From contig NZ_CP092497.1 in NCBI RefSeq assembly GCF_022479115.1, positions 2,356,001-2,420,000 on the forward strand: a stretch of 64,000 nucleotides of DNA, written 5' to 3'. The DNA is from Amycolatopsis sp. EV170708-02-1 (GTDB taxonomy: Bacteria > Actinomycetota > Actinomycetes > Mycobacteriales > Pseudonocardiaceae). Below the pieces are notes generated by a model. It did no database searches and was not told the origin of the DNA. It saw only the letters and a program-made list of their open reading frames with translations. How positions within the stretch are numbered: the stretch's first letter is position 1; each line of letters opens with the position of its first letter. This document shows, in pieces, positions 25,016 through 34,152 of the stretch. The position numbers and the translations under genes are program-made.

Positions 25016-25576
25016 ATGCCGACTGTCGACCGGGACGTACACCCCAAGATCCGGCTGCTCGAGACAGCGTCGCGGCTCTTCTACGCCGAGGGCATCCATG
25101 CCGTCGGCGTGGAGCGCCTGGTCTCCGAAGCGGCCGTGACCAGGGCGACGTTCTACCGCCACTACCCCACCAAGGACGACCTCGTCGCCGCCTACCTGAG
25201 CACCACGAGCGAGCGGATCCGCGCGGGCGTCGGCACGGCGACACAAGGGAAGCCAGCCCGCGAAGCGCTGCTCGCCGCGCTGGGCATCATCGGCGACCGG
25301 ACACTCGACGACGACTTCCGCGGTTGCCAGTTCCTCAACGCCGCCGCCGAATACCCGGATCCCGCACACCAGGTGCGGCAGGTCATCGACGACCACCGGA
25401 CCTGGTTCTTCGGCGTGCTTCGCGACCTGGCGCGCGACGCGGGTCATCCCGATCCCAGCCACGCCGCCCGCACCCTCGTCCTCCTCCGCGACGGCGCGCT
25501 TCACGGCGGGAACCTCGACGACCCCGAAACCGTGCGGGCCACCCTGGCGCGGGCCGTGACCGACGTCGTGGACTGA
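25016..25576 (+). CDS. TetR-family transcriptional regulator
   Basis: This encodes a 186-residue TetR protein. The HTH is at about 12-58 (IRLLETASRLFYAEGIHAVGVERLVSEAAVTRATFYRHYPTKDDLV), followed by an all-helical ligand domain. It is divergent from the alpha/beta hydrolase at 24889 and probably represses it through the two GAATGA repeats. The inducing ligand is unknown. An 80-base gap separates it from the acyl-CoA ligase, which has its own ribosome site and may be transcribed separately. Confidence 0.92.
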   Translation: MPTVDRDVHPKIRLLETASRLFYAEGIHAVGVERLVSEAAVTRATFYRHYPTKDDLVAAYLSTTSERIRAGVGTATQGKPAREALLAALGIIGDRTLDDDFRGCQFLNAAAEYPDPAHQVRQVIDDHRTWFFGVLRDLARDAGHPDPSHAARTLVLLRDGALHGGNLDDPETVRATLARAVTDVVD

Positions 25577-25656
25577 GCTTCATCGCGTCTTCTCGACGGT
25601 CGTAACAAGTGCTACCTTCGCGGGAGGGGGCACGGCCGGACCGAGGAGCGGCGACG

Positions 25657-27240
25657 ATGAGGCTTTCTCCCAGCGCGCATGTCGACCCGTTCTGCCGCGA
25701 CCGGCTGCCTCCCGCCGATCAGTGGCCGGAGTTCGTCTTCGCCCTGCCGGAGCTCCGGTATCCCGACAGGCTGAACGCCGCGACCGCGCTGCTCGACGAC
25801 ACCGTCACCCGGTTCGGGCCCGACCGGCCTTGCCTGCTCTCCCCCACCGAAACGTGGTCCTACGGCGAAGTCCTGGCCCGCGCCAACCGCGTCGCCCACG
25901 TGCTGGTCGCCGAATTCGGTGTGGTTCCCGGAGATCGCGTGCTGCTGCGGGGCACCAACACACCGTGGCTCGCGACGGTGTGGCTGGCCGTGCTCAAGGC
26001 GGGAGCGGTGGCCGTCACGACCATGCCGATGCTGCGGCGGGCCGAACTCGACAAGATCATCGGCCGCGCGAAGCCCGCGCTCGCCGTCTGCGACGAGCGC
26101 CTGCTGGACGAACTCCCGCCCGATCTGCCCGTCGTGGCGTACGGAACGGAACTCGCCGCCCGCGCGGAACGGCATCCGGCGACGTTCGCCGACATCCCGA
26201 CCGCGGCCGACGACGTCGCCCTGCTGGCCTTCACGTCCGGCACGACGGGCTCCCCGAAGGCGACGATGCATTTCCATCGCGATCTGCTGGCGATCGCCGA
26301 CACGTTCTCCCGGCACGTCGTGCGCCCGACATCCGACGATCTCTTCTGTGGCACACCACCGCTGGCCTTCACCTTCGGCCTCGGCGGCCTGCTGGTCTTC
26401 CCTTTGCGCGCGGGAGCGGCGACGCTGCTCGTCGAACGCGCCACTCCCGCGGAACTCGCCGCCATCGTCGCCGAGAAGGCGGTCACCGTCCTCTTCACCG
26501 CCCCGACCGCCTACCGCGCGATCCTCAACGCCGGCGAGGGAAAACTGCTGGCCGGAGTGCGCCGGGCCGCCTCCGCGGGCGAGTCGCTTCCCGCTCCCGT
26601 GGCCGAGCGGTACCGGGAGATCGTCGGGCGGCCGCTCATCGACGGGCTCGGCAGCACCGAAATGCTGCACGTGTTCATCTCCGCCGCCGACGACGACGCC
26701 CGCCCCGGCGCGACCGGAAAGGTCGTGCCCGGCTACGAGGCGGCCGTTCTCGACATCGACGGTTCGCCCGTGCCGGACGGCACACCCGGGTTCCTGGCGG
26801 TCCGCGGCCCCACCGGCTGCCGCTACCTCGAAGACCCGCGCCAGCGCGACTACGTCCGCGACGGCTGGAACTTCACCGGCGACACCTACGTGCGCGACGC
26901 CGACGGCTACTTCCGGTTCGTCGCACGCAGCGACGACATGATCATCTCGTCGGGCTACAACATCGCCGCCCCGGAGGTCGAAGAGGTCTTGCTGACGCAT
27001 CCGGACGTGGACGAATGCGCCGTGATCGGCACGCCGGACCCGGATCGCGGTTCGGTCGTCACGGCGTTCGTCGTCCCCCGGCCCGGCGCCGAACCCGGCA
27101 CGGATCTCGTGAAAGCCCTGCAGGACCACGCGAAGGCGACCGCGGCGCCGTACAAGTACCCGCGGCGGGTGCGGTTCATCGAGGCGTTGCCGCGCAACGC
27201 GAGCGGGAAGCTGCAGCGTTATCTGCTGCGGGAATTGTGA
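25657..27240 (+). CDS. Benzoate/2-aminobenzoate-CoA ligase-like AMP-forming ligase
   Basis: This encodes a 527-residue adenylate-forming ligase of the ANL superfamily. It has the P-loop LLAFTSGTTGSPKATMHFH, the A5 region DGLGSTEMLHVF, A7 YVRDGWNFTGDTYVRD, A8 RSDDMIISSGYNIAAPEVEEVL and the C-terminal catalytic Lys in PRNASGKLQRY. The HFHRD and GSTEMLHVF wording resembles benzoate and 2-aminobenzoate-CoA ligases, so an aromatic or related acid is the likely substrate. Actual specificity is uncertain. ATG 25657 is preceded by GAGGAGCGGCG. A long hairpin follows the stop. No other aromatic-degradation genes are adjacent. Confidence 0.88.
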   Translation: MRLSPSAHVDPFCRDRLPPADQWPEFVFALPELRYPDRLNAATALLDDTVTRFGPDRPCLLSPTETWSYGEVLARANRVAHVLVAEFGVVPGDRVLLRGTNTPWLATVWLAVLKAGAVAVTTMPMLRRAELDKIIGRAKPALAVCDERLLDELPPDLPVVAYGTELAARAERHPATFADIPTAADDVALLAFTSGTTGSPKATMHFHRDLLAIADTFSRHVVRPTSDDLFCGTPPLAFTFGLGGLLVFPLRAGAATLLVERATPAELAAIVAEKAVTVLFTAPTAYRAILNAGEGKLLAGVRRAASAGESLPAPVAERYREIVGRPLIDGLGSTEMLHVFISAADDDARPGATGKVVPGYEAAVLDIDGSPVPDGTPGFLAVRGPTGCRYLEDPRQRDYVRDGWNFTGDTYVRDADGYFRFVARSDDMIISSGYNIAAPEVEEVLLTHPDVDECAVIGTPDPDRGSVVTAFVVPRPGAEPGTDLVKALQDHAKATAAPYKYPRRVRFIEALPRNASGKLQRYLLREL

Positions 27241-27248
27241 TCCTGCTT

Positions 27249-27271
27249 CTGCTTTCATGGCATGAAAGCAG
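27249..27271 (+). terminator. Hairpin terminator after acyl-CoA ligase
   Basis: CTGCTTTCATG, a central G, and its exact complement CATGAAAGCAG form an 11-base-pair inverted repeat eight bases after the stop. An A-rich stretch follows. The single-base centre would open to a small loop in RNA. Confidence 0.55.
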
Positions 27272-27332
27272 AATAAAAGCGCTCCCAGGATCCTAGGTGC
27301 TTCGCTGTCGGACAGAGCACGAGGGGATTGTC

Positions 27333-27773
27333 ATGAAAGTTCGTTCGAGGGTCGTCGCATGTCTTGTGTCGGTGTTCATGGCGTTCGCGCTGACGTTCGC
27401 CGGCGCGGGATCCGCGGCGGCGGACCAGTCGAAATCCATCTCCGGGAAGTCGCCGGACGGCGGCGCGAGCTTCAGCGGGACGCTGACCTGGACCGGCCGG
27501 GGCAGCTTCAAGGCCGACGTCACGTTGAAGGACGCGAAGTGCGACGGGAACCCCGTCTACTTCTACTTCATCATCAACAAGGGGTGGACGAGCGAGTGGC
27601 AGGGCAAACGGCGCGACAACAACGAGGGCTGCGGCAAGACCATCACCTGGAAGGGCATCGCGGGATCTGACACCAACGGTATCTACGGTCCCACGCTGCG
27701 GGTGTGCACGGACATCCGTCCGGGGTTGGACTCTTGCAAGGAGTACGGCTACGACAACCCGTACTTCCCGTAA
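27333..27773 (+). CDS. Small secreted protein of unknown function
   Basis: This encodes a 146-residue protein with a signal peptide (VRSRVVACLVSVFMAFALTF, cleavage near SAAA-DQ). The mature part of about 115 residues is rich in Gly, Lys, Thr and aromatics and has four Cys (AKCDG, NEGCGK, RVCTD, DSCKE), probably two disulfides in a beta-rich fold. I do not recognise the family. GAGGGG upstream supports ATG 27333; an earlier in-frame codon gives an implausible polar extension. A hairpin follows, so it is probably expressed alone. Confidence 0.72.
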   Translation: MKVRSRVVACLVSVFMAFALTFAGAGSAAADQSKSISGKSPDGGASFSGTLTWTGRGSFKADVTLKDAKCDGNPVYFYFIINKGWTSEWQGKRRDNNEGCGKTITWKGIAGSDTNGIYGPTLRVCTDIRPGLDSCKEYGYDNPYFP

Positions 27774-27783
27774 CCGGCCTCAC

Positions 27784-27819
27784 CCGCCGATCGGCTCGGG
27801 CTTCCGGGCCGATCGGCGG
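27784..27819 (+). terminator. Hairpin terminator after secreted-protein gene
   Basis: CCGCCGATCGGC (27784-27795) and its complement (27808-27819) form a perfect 12-base-pair stem with a 12-base loop, 11 bases after the stop. It separates the secreted protein from the phosphatase gene, whose ATG is at 27840. Confidence 0.65.
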
Positions 27820-27839
27820 ATCTTGGAGAATGCTCGACC

Positions 27840-28613
27840 ATGCGCACAAGCAGAGCTGTGAACTGGGAAGGCTTCTACAACACCAGGGATCTCGGCGGCT
27901 TGCCGACCAGGTCGGGCCACACAACTCGCTACGGCGCCTTCTTCAGGGCGGCCGACCTTCGTTTTGTCACCGGCGAGGGCTGGGCCCAGGCGCGGCAATC
28001 CGGCGTCCGAACCATCGTCGACCTGCGCAACGCCGACGAGATCCGGCCCGCAACGGCAAAGTCCCCGACAGCGGTGGCCGGGTCGGCGCACTTCACCGCC
28101 ACCGCCGCAGGGACGACCACACCGGCCGGCATCGACCGCATCGAGGTACCCCTCGACGAAATCGAGGACGGAGAGTTCTGGCAGCACATCAACCGTGAGC
28201 AACTCAACGGCAGTCCGCTCTACTACCGTCCCTTCCTCGAACGGAAAGCCGGCCGATGTGCCGCCGTCATCACCGCGCTCGCCCGCTGCGGACCTGGCGG
28301 CGTCCTGTTCCACTGTGGAGCGGGACGAGACCGCACCGGCCTGATCACTCTCCTGCTGCTGGCGCTGGCCGACGTCCAGCCGGAGGCCATCGCAACGGAC
28401 TACGACCTGTCCACCGAGGCCCTGAAACCCCTGTTCGCCGCGATGGGCACCGAGGACCAAGGACCAATCATCCAGTCCATCCTCACCAACCGCGGCACCA
28501 CGACCCGAGCCGCCGTCCTGAGCACCCTCGATGGCCTCGACGTCGAGCGATATCTCCTCGCCGCCGGTGTCAGCAACACCGACCTCGACAGCATTCGCGG
28601 CAGACTCCTGTAA
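27840..28613 (+). CDS. Tyrosine-protein phosphatase (PTP, PtpB-like)
   Basis: This encodes a 257-residue phosphatase of the bacterial PTP family that includes mycobacterial PtpB. The N-terminal motif [19 protein letters not shown] and [15 protein letters not shown] are typical. The P-loop [10 protein letters not shown] holds the nucleophile Cys at about 159 and the Arg six residues on. It would remove phosphate from phosphotyrosine or related substrates in the cytosol. GGAGAA lies upstream of ATG 27840. It stands alone between the secreted protein and the convergent MFS gene. Confidence 0.9.
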   Translation: MRTSRAVNWEGFYNTRDLGGLPTRSGHTTRYGAFFRAADLRFVTGEGWAQARQSGVRTIVDLRNADEIRPATAKSPTAVAGSAHFTATAAGTTTPAGIDRIEVPLDEIEDGEFWQHINREQLNGSPLYYRPFLERKAGRCAAVITALARCGPGGVLFHCGAGRDRTGLITLLLLALADVQPEAIATDYDLSTEALKPLFAAMGTEDQGPIIQSILTNRGTTTRAAVLSTLDGLDVERYLLAAGVSNTDLDSIRGRLL

Positions 28614-28744
28614 TCATGCACACTGCCCGAACCCGGTCAGAGGTGACATCAAAATCCCGGCAATGCCTCAGCATGCCCGGACGAAGCCAGACCTAGCCAA
28701 CCGTTTCCTTCCGCGGAACGACGAGGGTACGGATACGCCCGCCT

Positions 28745-30022
28745 TCACCGAATCCCGCGCCGCCGATTCGCCGCGACCAGCGCGACAATACTCAGCGACG
28801 CCGTCGCCAAAAGGTAGTAGCCGGGCGAAACCGGCGATCCGGTGGCCGCGATCATCGCGGTCGCGATGGTCGGCGTGAATCCGCCGAAGACCCCGACGGT
28901 GGCGTTGTAGGCGAACGAGAGCCCCGTCGCCCTGGTGTGTGCCGGGAAGACGTCGGCCATCACCGAAGGAAGCGCGCCGAAGTAGGCGGCCTTCAGCAGT
29001 CCCAGGATCGTCATCGTCACCGTGAGAGTGAGGAACGACGGCGAGGTGGTGACCCACAGGTACAGCGGCACCACGCCGGCCCCGATCACCGCCGCGGCGC
29101 CGATCATGATCCTGATCCGGCCGTGCCGATCGGTGAGCAGTCCCACGATCGGCGTCACGACGGTCAGGATCGCCGCGGTGATCATCAGCGCGACGAACGA
29201 CAGCGAGTCGTCCAGGCCGAGGTTCTTGATCGCGAACGTCGGCAGCGACTGCAGGATGAAGTTCAGCGAAGTCGAGACGACCAGCGCTCCCCCGGCGATC
29301 AGCAGACCGCCCCAGTGGAAGCGGAACAGCGTCCGGACCGGCGTGGACTTCGGCTGATCCTCCTTGGTGGCCACGGGTTCGTCGACGTGACGCCGGATGT
29401 AGTAGCCGACCGGGCCGACGAGCAGCCCGAAGACGAACGGGATCCGCCAGCCCCACGACGTCATCGCGTCCGCGCTGAGCGAAGCCGTCAGAGCGGCGGC
29501 GAACCCGGCCGACATCAGCGTCGCGAAACCCTGGCTGGCGAACTGGAAGCTGCCGAGGAAACCCTTGCGGCGATCGTCCTGTTCGATCAGGAACGACGTG
29601 GCCGCCCCGAATTCCCCGCCCGCGGCGAATCCCTGGATCAGCCGCGCGACGATCACGCCGACCGGCGCGAGGAACCCGATCGTCGCGTAACCCGGCATCA
29701 CCGCGAGCAGGAACGTCCCGATGACCATCAGCCAGATGGTCAGCACCAATGCCTTCTTGCGGCCGAACCGGTCGGCGTAGGCACCGAGCACGAGCCCGCC
29801 GAGCGGGCGCACGAGGAACGTGATGCCGAAGACGGCGTATGCCTGGACGAGCTGGACGGCGGCGTTCCCGCCGGGGAAGAAGGTCTTGCCGATGTAGGCC
29901 GCCATCAGCGCGTACACACCGAGGTCGAACCATTCGAGCGCGTTGCCGATGGTCGCCGCGGCGATCGCGCGCCGCGTCGACGACGGCGTCCGGGGCTTGG
30001 CCTCCGTCTGGTCGGTCGTCAT
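28745..30022 (-). CDS. MHS-family MFS transporter
   Basis: This encodes a 425-residue major facilitator of the metabolite:H+ symporter family (proline/betaine, alpha-ketoglutarate, citrate type). It has 12 predicted helices, the family opening TIGNALEWFDLGVYALMAAYIGK, the loop 2-3 motif GAYADRFGRKKALV, and GLLTDRHGRIRIM in the second half. It likely imports an organic acid or amino-acid-like solute with protons. ATG at 30022 overlaps the stop of the M20 peptidase gene, so the permease may bring in the peptide-like substrate that the peptidase splits. The substrate is not known. Confidence 0.9.
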   Translation of the reverse strand: MTTDQTEAKPRTPSSTRRAIAAATIGNALEWFDLGVYALMAAYIGKTFFPGGNAAVQLVQAYAVFGITFLVRPLGGLVLGAYADRFGRKKALVLTIWLMVIGTFLLAVMPGYATIGFLAPVGVIVARLIQGFAAGGEFGAATSFLIEQDDRRKGFLGSFQFASQGFATLMSAGFAAALTASLSADAMTSWGWRIPFVFGLLVGPVGYYIRRHVDEPVATKEDQPKSTPVRTLFRFHWGGLLIAGGALVVSTSLNFILQSLPTFAIKNLGLDDSLSFVALMITAAILTVVTPIVGLLTDRHGRIRIMIGAAAVIGAGVVPLYLWVTTSPSFLTLTVTMTILGLLKAAYFGALPSVMADVFPAHTRATGLSFAYNATVGVFGGFTPTIATAMIAATGSPVSPGYYLLATASLSIVALVAANRRRGIR

Positions 30023-31401
30023 GCCTCCTCCCCGCGCCGTCCGAGCGCGTGGAACAGCGCCGTGGCGAGGACGAGCCCTTCCCGGGCGATCGGCGCGGGC
30101 AAATGCTCGTCGGGCGCGTGCTGGAGGCATCCGGGATAGGAGTGCGGCAGCCACAAAGTCGGGAGGCCGAGCAGGTCGGTGAACACATGGTTCGGCAGTC
30201 CGCCGCCGAAGCTCGGCAGGATCGCCGCCCGCCGCTCGGAAACCTCGTCGAGTACGCCCTTCGCCCAGCCGACCCACGGGTCGTCGACGGGGGTGCGGCT
30301 GGCGAGGAAGCTGCCCTCCGCGGTGACATCGACCATCGAGAACCCGTTCGCGGCAAGGTGTTTCGTGATCGCCTCGCCCACGCCGTCGACGTCGGTTCCG
30401 GCGACGTAGCGCAGCTGCAGCATCGCGCGGGCGCGGCCGGGGATGGCGTTGACCGGCCGGTCGATGTCGGCCGCGCCGAGCGAAAGGACTTCGAGCGTGT
30501 TCCAGCCGTACAGCCGCTCGGCCGCGGTCAGGCCGGTGTCTCCCCATCCGGCGTCCAGCGCCGGATCGCCCGGCTTGTTCCCGATCTCGAGGTCCGCGAG
30601 CGCCGCACGGACACTGTCCGGGAGCTCGGGCGGCAGGAGTTCCGGCACCTGGACACGGCCGTGCCCGTCGACGAGACACGCGATCGCCCCGGCGAGGGTG
30701 GTGGCGGGATTGCGCAGGACGCCGCCCCAGTTCCCGGAATGGTAGGCGTCGGGCCGGAGATCGACGTCTAGGGCGATCCGGACGCTGCCCCGCGCGCCCA
30801 GGAACAACGTCGGCGTCGCCGCGTCCAGGCGCGGACCGTCGGATGCGATGAGGACGTCGGCGCTCAGTGCCTCCCGGTTCGCCTCGACGAACTCGTCGAG
30901 CCCGGGTGAGCCGATCTCCTCCCCCGTCTCGAAAAGGAACTTGAGGTTGAAGCCGAGCGAACCCGTTTCGGCGAGGAGCAGCCTGAGCGCGGTCAGGTTG
31001 ATCAGGTGCTGTCCCTTGTTGTCCGCCGAACCGCGGCCATACCAGCGCTCGCCGTCGGCGGTCAGTGTCCACGGATCCCGGCCTTCGCTCCACCGGCCCT
31101 CGTGCCCGTCGACGACGTCGGCGTGGCCGTAGCAAAGCAGGGTGGGCAGCCGCGGGGACTCCACGCGGGTGCCGATCAGGAACGGCCCGCCGTCCGGGTC
31201 GGGGTTCGGGTACGTCTTCACGGAACAGCCGAGCGCGGTCAACGCCGGGGTCAGCACTTCGTCCAGGTATGCCTTGATGGCAACGCGGCCGCTCGGATGA
31301 TCGCTCACCGTCGGATATCGGACGAGTTCGGCGAGCTCGGCGAAGAACGCGCCCGAGTCGACGTGTTCGTGGGCCTTCGTGACCAATTCCGCTGGGATCA
31401 C
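30019..31401 (-). CDS. M20-family metallopeptidase
   Basis: This encodes a 460-residue M20 di-zinc peptidase. Metal ligands are visible as His in LLCYGHADVVDG, bridging Asp in GRGSADNKGQ, and the catalytic Glu pair in FETGEEIGSPG. The lid dimerisation domain lies between about 200 and 320. It is cytosolic, cleaving dipeptides or N-acyl amino acids. GTG at 31401 is chosen because GGGAG precedes it and it leaves a promoter gap to the divergent LysR gene. ATG at 31470 would add 23 residues without a ribosome site. Its stop overlaps the MFS start. Confidence 0.85.
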   Translation of the reverse strand: MIPAELVTKAHEHVDSGAFFAELAELVRYPTVSDHPSGRVAIKAYLDEVLTPALTALGCSVKTYPNPDPDGGPFLIGTRVESPRLPTLLCYGHADVVDGHEGRWSEGRDPWTLTADGERWYGRGSADNKGQHLINLTALRLLLAETGSLGFNLKFLFETGEEIGSPGLDEFVEANREALSADVLIASDGPRLDAATPTLFLGARGSVRIALDVDLRPDAYHSGNWGGVLRNPATTLAGAIACLVDGHGRVQVPELLPPELPDSVRAALADLEIGNKPGDPALDAGWGDTGLTAAERLYGWNTLEVLSLGAADIDRPVNAIPGRARAMLQLRYVAGTDVDGVGEAITKHLAANGFSMVDVTAEGSFLASRTPVDDPWVGWAKGVLDEVSERRAAILPSFGGGLPNHVFTDLLGLPTLWLPHSYPGCLQHAPDEHLPAPIAREGLVLATALFHALGRRGEEA

Positions 31402-31450
31402 CGCGTTGTCTCCCGATTCGCTCGACGGGTGTCGCAGAGGAGCGTAAGTC

Positions 31451-31509
31451 GGTTTGCGTACCGTGACCATTGCCGTTTACCGTGCTCCGCGTTCTCATTG
31501 CGGCAAACC
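31451..31509. promoter_or_regulatory. Possible LysR-binding region of divergent promoter
   Basis: GGTTTGC (31451-31457) and its complement GCAAACC (31503-31509) lie 45 bases apart between the divergent M20 and LysR genes, with related GTTTACCG words between them. LysR proteins normally bind and bend such divergent regions. This is a weak, position-based call. Confidence 0.3.
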
Positions 31510-31521
31510 TGCGGAGTTCTG

Positions 31522-32445
31522 ATGCGACTACTGCCGATCGCGTTGACGTACTTCCTCGAAGTCGCCCGCACCGGCTCGGTGTCCGAGGCGGCGACGGAAC
31601 TGACGGTGGCGCCCTCGGCGATCAGCCGTCAGATCGCCAAACTCGAAGCGGGTATCGGGGTGCCGTTGTTCGTCCGGCATCCGCGCGGCATGGTGCCGAC
31701 CGAGGCCGGGACCCGGCTGCTCGACCACGTCCGCCGCAGCGAGGCGGAATCGGCCGTCCTCGTCGACGAACTCCGCACCGGCCGCGGGCTGCACGCCCGG
31801 TCCCTGACGGTCGCCTGCTCCGAAGGATTCGCCCGCCGCGTGGTCCCGCAGGCCATCGCCGCCTTCCGGCGCGACCACGACGTCACGTTCCACATCGATG
31901 TCGTGACCAGGGAAGAGGCGACGCGCCGGGTCCTCGAAGGCGCGGCCGACGTCGCCGTCACGTTCGCGACCGGGCCTCAGCACGGGGTGCGCGTCGAGAG
32001 CGCCGTCGTGGTCCCGGTGTACGCGATCGTCCCGCTCGATCATCCACTGACCACTCGTGACTCCGTAGGACTCGCCGAACTCTGCGCGCATCCGCTCGCA
32101 CTTCCCGCGCCCGGGCAGAGCCTGCGCGACCTGTTCGACATCGCCGCGCGGATCGAGAACCTCACCGCGCATCCGGTGCTGGAGTGCAACGAACTGAGCC
32201 CGAAGTACGAATTCGTCCGCTGTGGCGGCGGGATCGCCCTGGTCGGCGGGCTGGGTGACATCGAACGGGACGCGGCCACCGAAGGGGTCGCGTACGTGCT
32301 GCTCGACAACGCCGTGTTCCGCAAACGCGAAGCCCAGGTGCAGACCATGGCCGGGCGGACATTGTCCTTGGCGGCCATGCGGTTCACCGCGCTGCTGACG
32401 TCGTTCGTCCGCCCTCCGGTCAGCCGATCAGCACTCCCGGATTGA
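31522..32445 (+). CDS. LysR-family transcriptional regulator
   Basis: This encodes a 307-residue LysR protein. The HTH is at about 4-60 (IALTYFLEVARTGSVSEAATELTVAPSAISRQIAKLEAGIGVPLF), followed by a type 2 periplasmic-binding-like effector domain. It is divergent from the M20 peptidase-MFS pair, the usual LysR layout, so it probably controls uptake and hydrolysis of their substrate. CGGAG lies upstream of ATG 31522. The 3' end overlaps the end of the convergent oxidase gene by 26 bases. Confidence 0.9.
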   Translation: MRLLPIALTYFLEVARTGSVSEAATELTVAPSAISRQIAKLEAGIGVPLFVRHPRGMVPTEAGTRLLDHVRRSEAESAVLVDELRTGRGLHARSLTVACSEGFARRVVPQAIAAFRRDHDVTFHIDVVTREEATRRVLEGAADVAVTFATGPQHGVRVESAVVVPVYAIVPLDHPLTTRDSVGLAELCAHPLALPAPGQSLRDLFDIAARIENLTAHPVLECNELSPKYEFVRCGGGIALVGGLGDIERDAATEGVAYVLLDNAVFRKREAQVQTMAGRTLSLAAMRFTALLTSFVRPPVSRSALPD

Positions 32446-34003
32446 GGATTCCCGCCGGGTCGAGCGCCGACTTGGCGGCGGTGATCGCGGCGGCGAACGG
32501 ATCGGGACGCTGCCGGTCGTACCAGGGCCGGTGATCGCGGCCGACGGCGTGGTGATGGGTGATCGTGCCGCCATGGCCCGCGATGGCCTCGGAGACGGCG
32601 GCCTTGATCTCGTCCCATTGGGCGACCGTGCTCCCCCAGCGCCCGGCGGCGTAGATCCCGTAGTAGGGCGCGGGACCGTCGGGGTACACGTGACTGAACC
32701 GGCAGGTGACGACACCCGCGCCACCGCACACCGCGTCGATCGCGGCGCGGGCCGCCGAGGTGATCGCGTCGTGGAATTCCGGGAAGCCGTCCCACGTGCA
32801 CGCGGTCTCGAAGGTCTCCACGATGAGGGAGCGGCGGGCCAGCGCGTCGCGTTGATAGGGCATCCGCAAGAACGACGATCGCCAGGCCGAGGCGCTGTCC
32901 TGACCGGAGGATTCCCTGCCGCGCCTGGCTTTCACGACACCGCCGTGGCCGGCGGTCAGTTCGAGCGAGCGGTCGAGCCAGGTGTCGACCGGGTGATCGG
33001 CGGATTCGAACGCGACGAGCAGGAGGCCGCCGCCCACACTCGCGCCCGCGTTGATGAACGCCTCCGCCGGGTCGAGCAGACGGCAGTTCGACGGGTACAG
33101 CCCGGACTGCGCGATGGCGCGGGTGGCGGCGACGGCGTCTTCCTGCCGTTCGAAGGCGACGGACGCGGTCACCTGCCAGACCGGCCGGTCCTGCAGGCGC
33201 ATCCAGGCTTCGGTGATCACGCCGAGCGTTCCCTCGGAGCCGAGGAACATCCGGTCCGGCGAAGGGCCGGCGCCCGATCCCGGCAGGCGCCGCGATTCGC
33301 TGATCCCGGCGGGCGTGACGACACGCAGCGCTTCGGTGAGATCGTCGATATGCGTGGCGAGGGTGGCGAAATGCCCGCCCGCGCGGGTGGCGAGCCAGCC
33401 GCCGAGGGTCGAATGGGCGAACGACTGCGGGAAATGCCGGAGGGTCAGCCCCAGCGGCCGGAGCCGGTCTTCCAGCGCCGGTCCGAAAATCCCGGCCTGG
33501 ATCCGGGCCGCGCGGCTGACCGTGTCCACTTCGAGCACCTCGCCGAGACCGGCCAGATCCATCGAAACCGCGGGGCCGTCGAACCGCGGCTCGACCCCGC
33601 CGACCACGGAACTGCCGCCACCGTAGGGAATCAGCGGGATCCCGGAGGAGGTGCACCAGTCCAGGAGGTCGACGACGTCCTGTTCCGTACGCGGGCGGGC
33701 GACCAGATCCGGGACGTGGTCGAGCCGTCCGAGCAGGTTGCGGACGACGTCGCGGAACGCCTTGCCGCGGGCGTGGGACAGCCGGTCGACCGGCACGTCA
33801 CTGCACAACGCGGCGAGCGCCGCGGGCGGCCGGATCCTCGGCGCCGGGAGGTCGAGATCCGCGGGGTCCGGTGGCGCGTGATCGGTGAAGTCGTGGCCGG
33901 GCAACACACCCGAGGTGCGGGCGACCAGCGCGTCGGACTCTTCCTTGGACAGTTCGCCGTCGGTGGTGCCCCAGCCCCACCACGAACGCTCCTCGGCCGG
34001 CAT
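32420..34003 (-). CDS. FAD-binding oxidase, alkyl-DHAP synthase-like
   Basis: This encodes a 527-residue vanillyl-alcohol-oxidase-type flavoprotein most like alkyldihydroxyacetonephosphate synthase. It opens WWGWGTTDG, has the FAD pyrophosphate loop IPLIPYGGGSSVVGG, the STLGGWLATRAGGH segment, and the C-terminal HHHAVGRDH that supplies active-site His residues in AGPS enzymes. Bacterial members may act in ether-lipid synthesis or as general FAD oxidases; specificity is not settled here. A bipartite palindrome just upstream (34022-34050) implies control by a TetR-type regulator encoded elsewhere. Its end overlaps the LysR gene. Confidence 0.88.
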   Translation of the reverse strand: MPAEERSWWGWGTTDGELSKEESDALVARTSGVLPGHDFTDHAPPDPADLDLPAPRIRPPAALAALCSDVPVDRLSHARGKAFRDVVRNLLGRLDHVPDLVARPRTEQDVVDLLDWCTSSGIPLIPYGGGSSVVGGVEPRFDGPAVSMDLAGLGEVLEVDTVSRAARIQAGIFGPALEDRLRPLGLTLRHFPQSFAHSTLGGWLATRAGGHFATLATHIDDLTEALRVVTPAGISESRRLPGSGAGPSPDRMFLGSEGTLGVITEAWMRLQDRPVWQVTASVAFERQEDAVAATRAIAQSGLYPSNCRLLDPAEAFINAGASVGGGLLLVAFESADHPVDTWLDRSLELTAGHGGVVKARRGRESSGQDSASAWRSSFLRMPYQRDALARRSLIVETFETACTWDGFPEFHDAITSAARAAIDAVCGGAGVVTCRFSHVYPDGPAPYYGIYAAGRWGSTVAQWDEIKAAVSEAIAGHGGTITHHHAVGRDHRPWYDRQRPDPFAAAITAAKSALDPAGILNPGVLIG

Positions 34004-34021
34004 CGTCGCCTCCGTTCGATC

Positions 34022-34050
34022 TGACTCGATAGTAAGTTACTTGCGAGTCA
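34022..34050. promoter_or_regulatory. Nested palindromic operator of FAD oxidase gene
   Basis: Outer arms TGACTCG (34022-34028) and CGAGTCA (34044-34050) surround the perfect palindrome AGTAAGTTACT (34031-34041). It ends 19 bases upstream of the oxidase ATG. The shape suits a TetR- or GntR-type dimer pair. No such regulator gene is adjacent. Confidence 0.55.
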
Positions 34051-34152
34051 ATTCTCGTGTCAACGCGTGAACCTCTCCCGGCCTCCGGCACCTTCAGCGG
34101 CTTCGCGCGCCTGCCTCCGCGCAGGCGCCGCGAAGACGGATAGCGTCGCTCC

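Noticed and set aside
28745..31498. Transporter-peptidase fusion of 917 residues
   Set aside because: The upstream part of this frame is in the wrong frame for the M20 peptidase; a separate ATG at 30022 begins the transporter.
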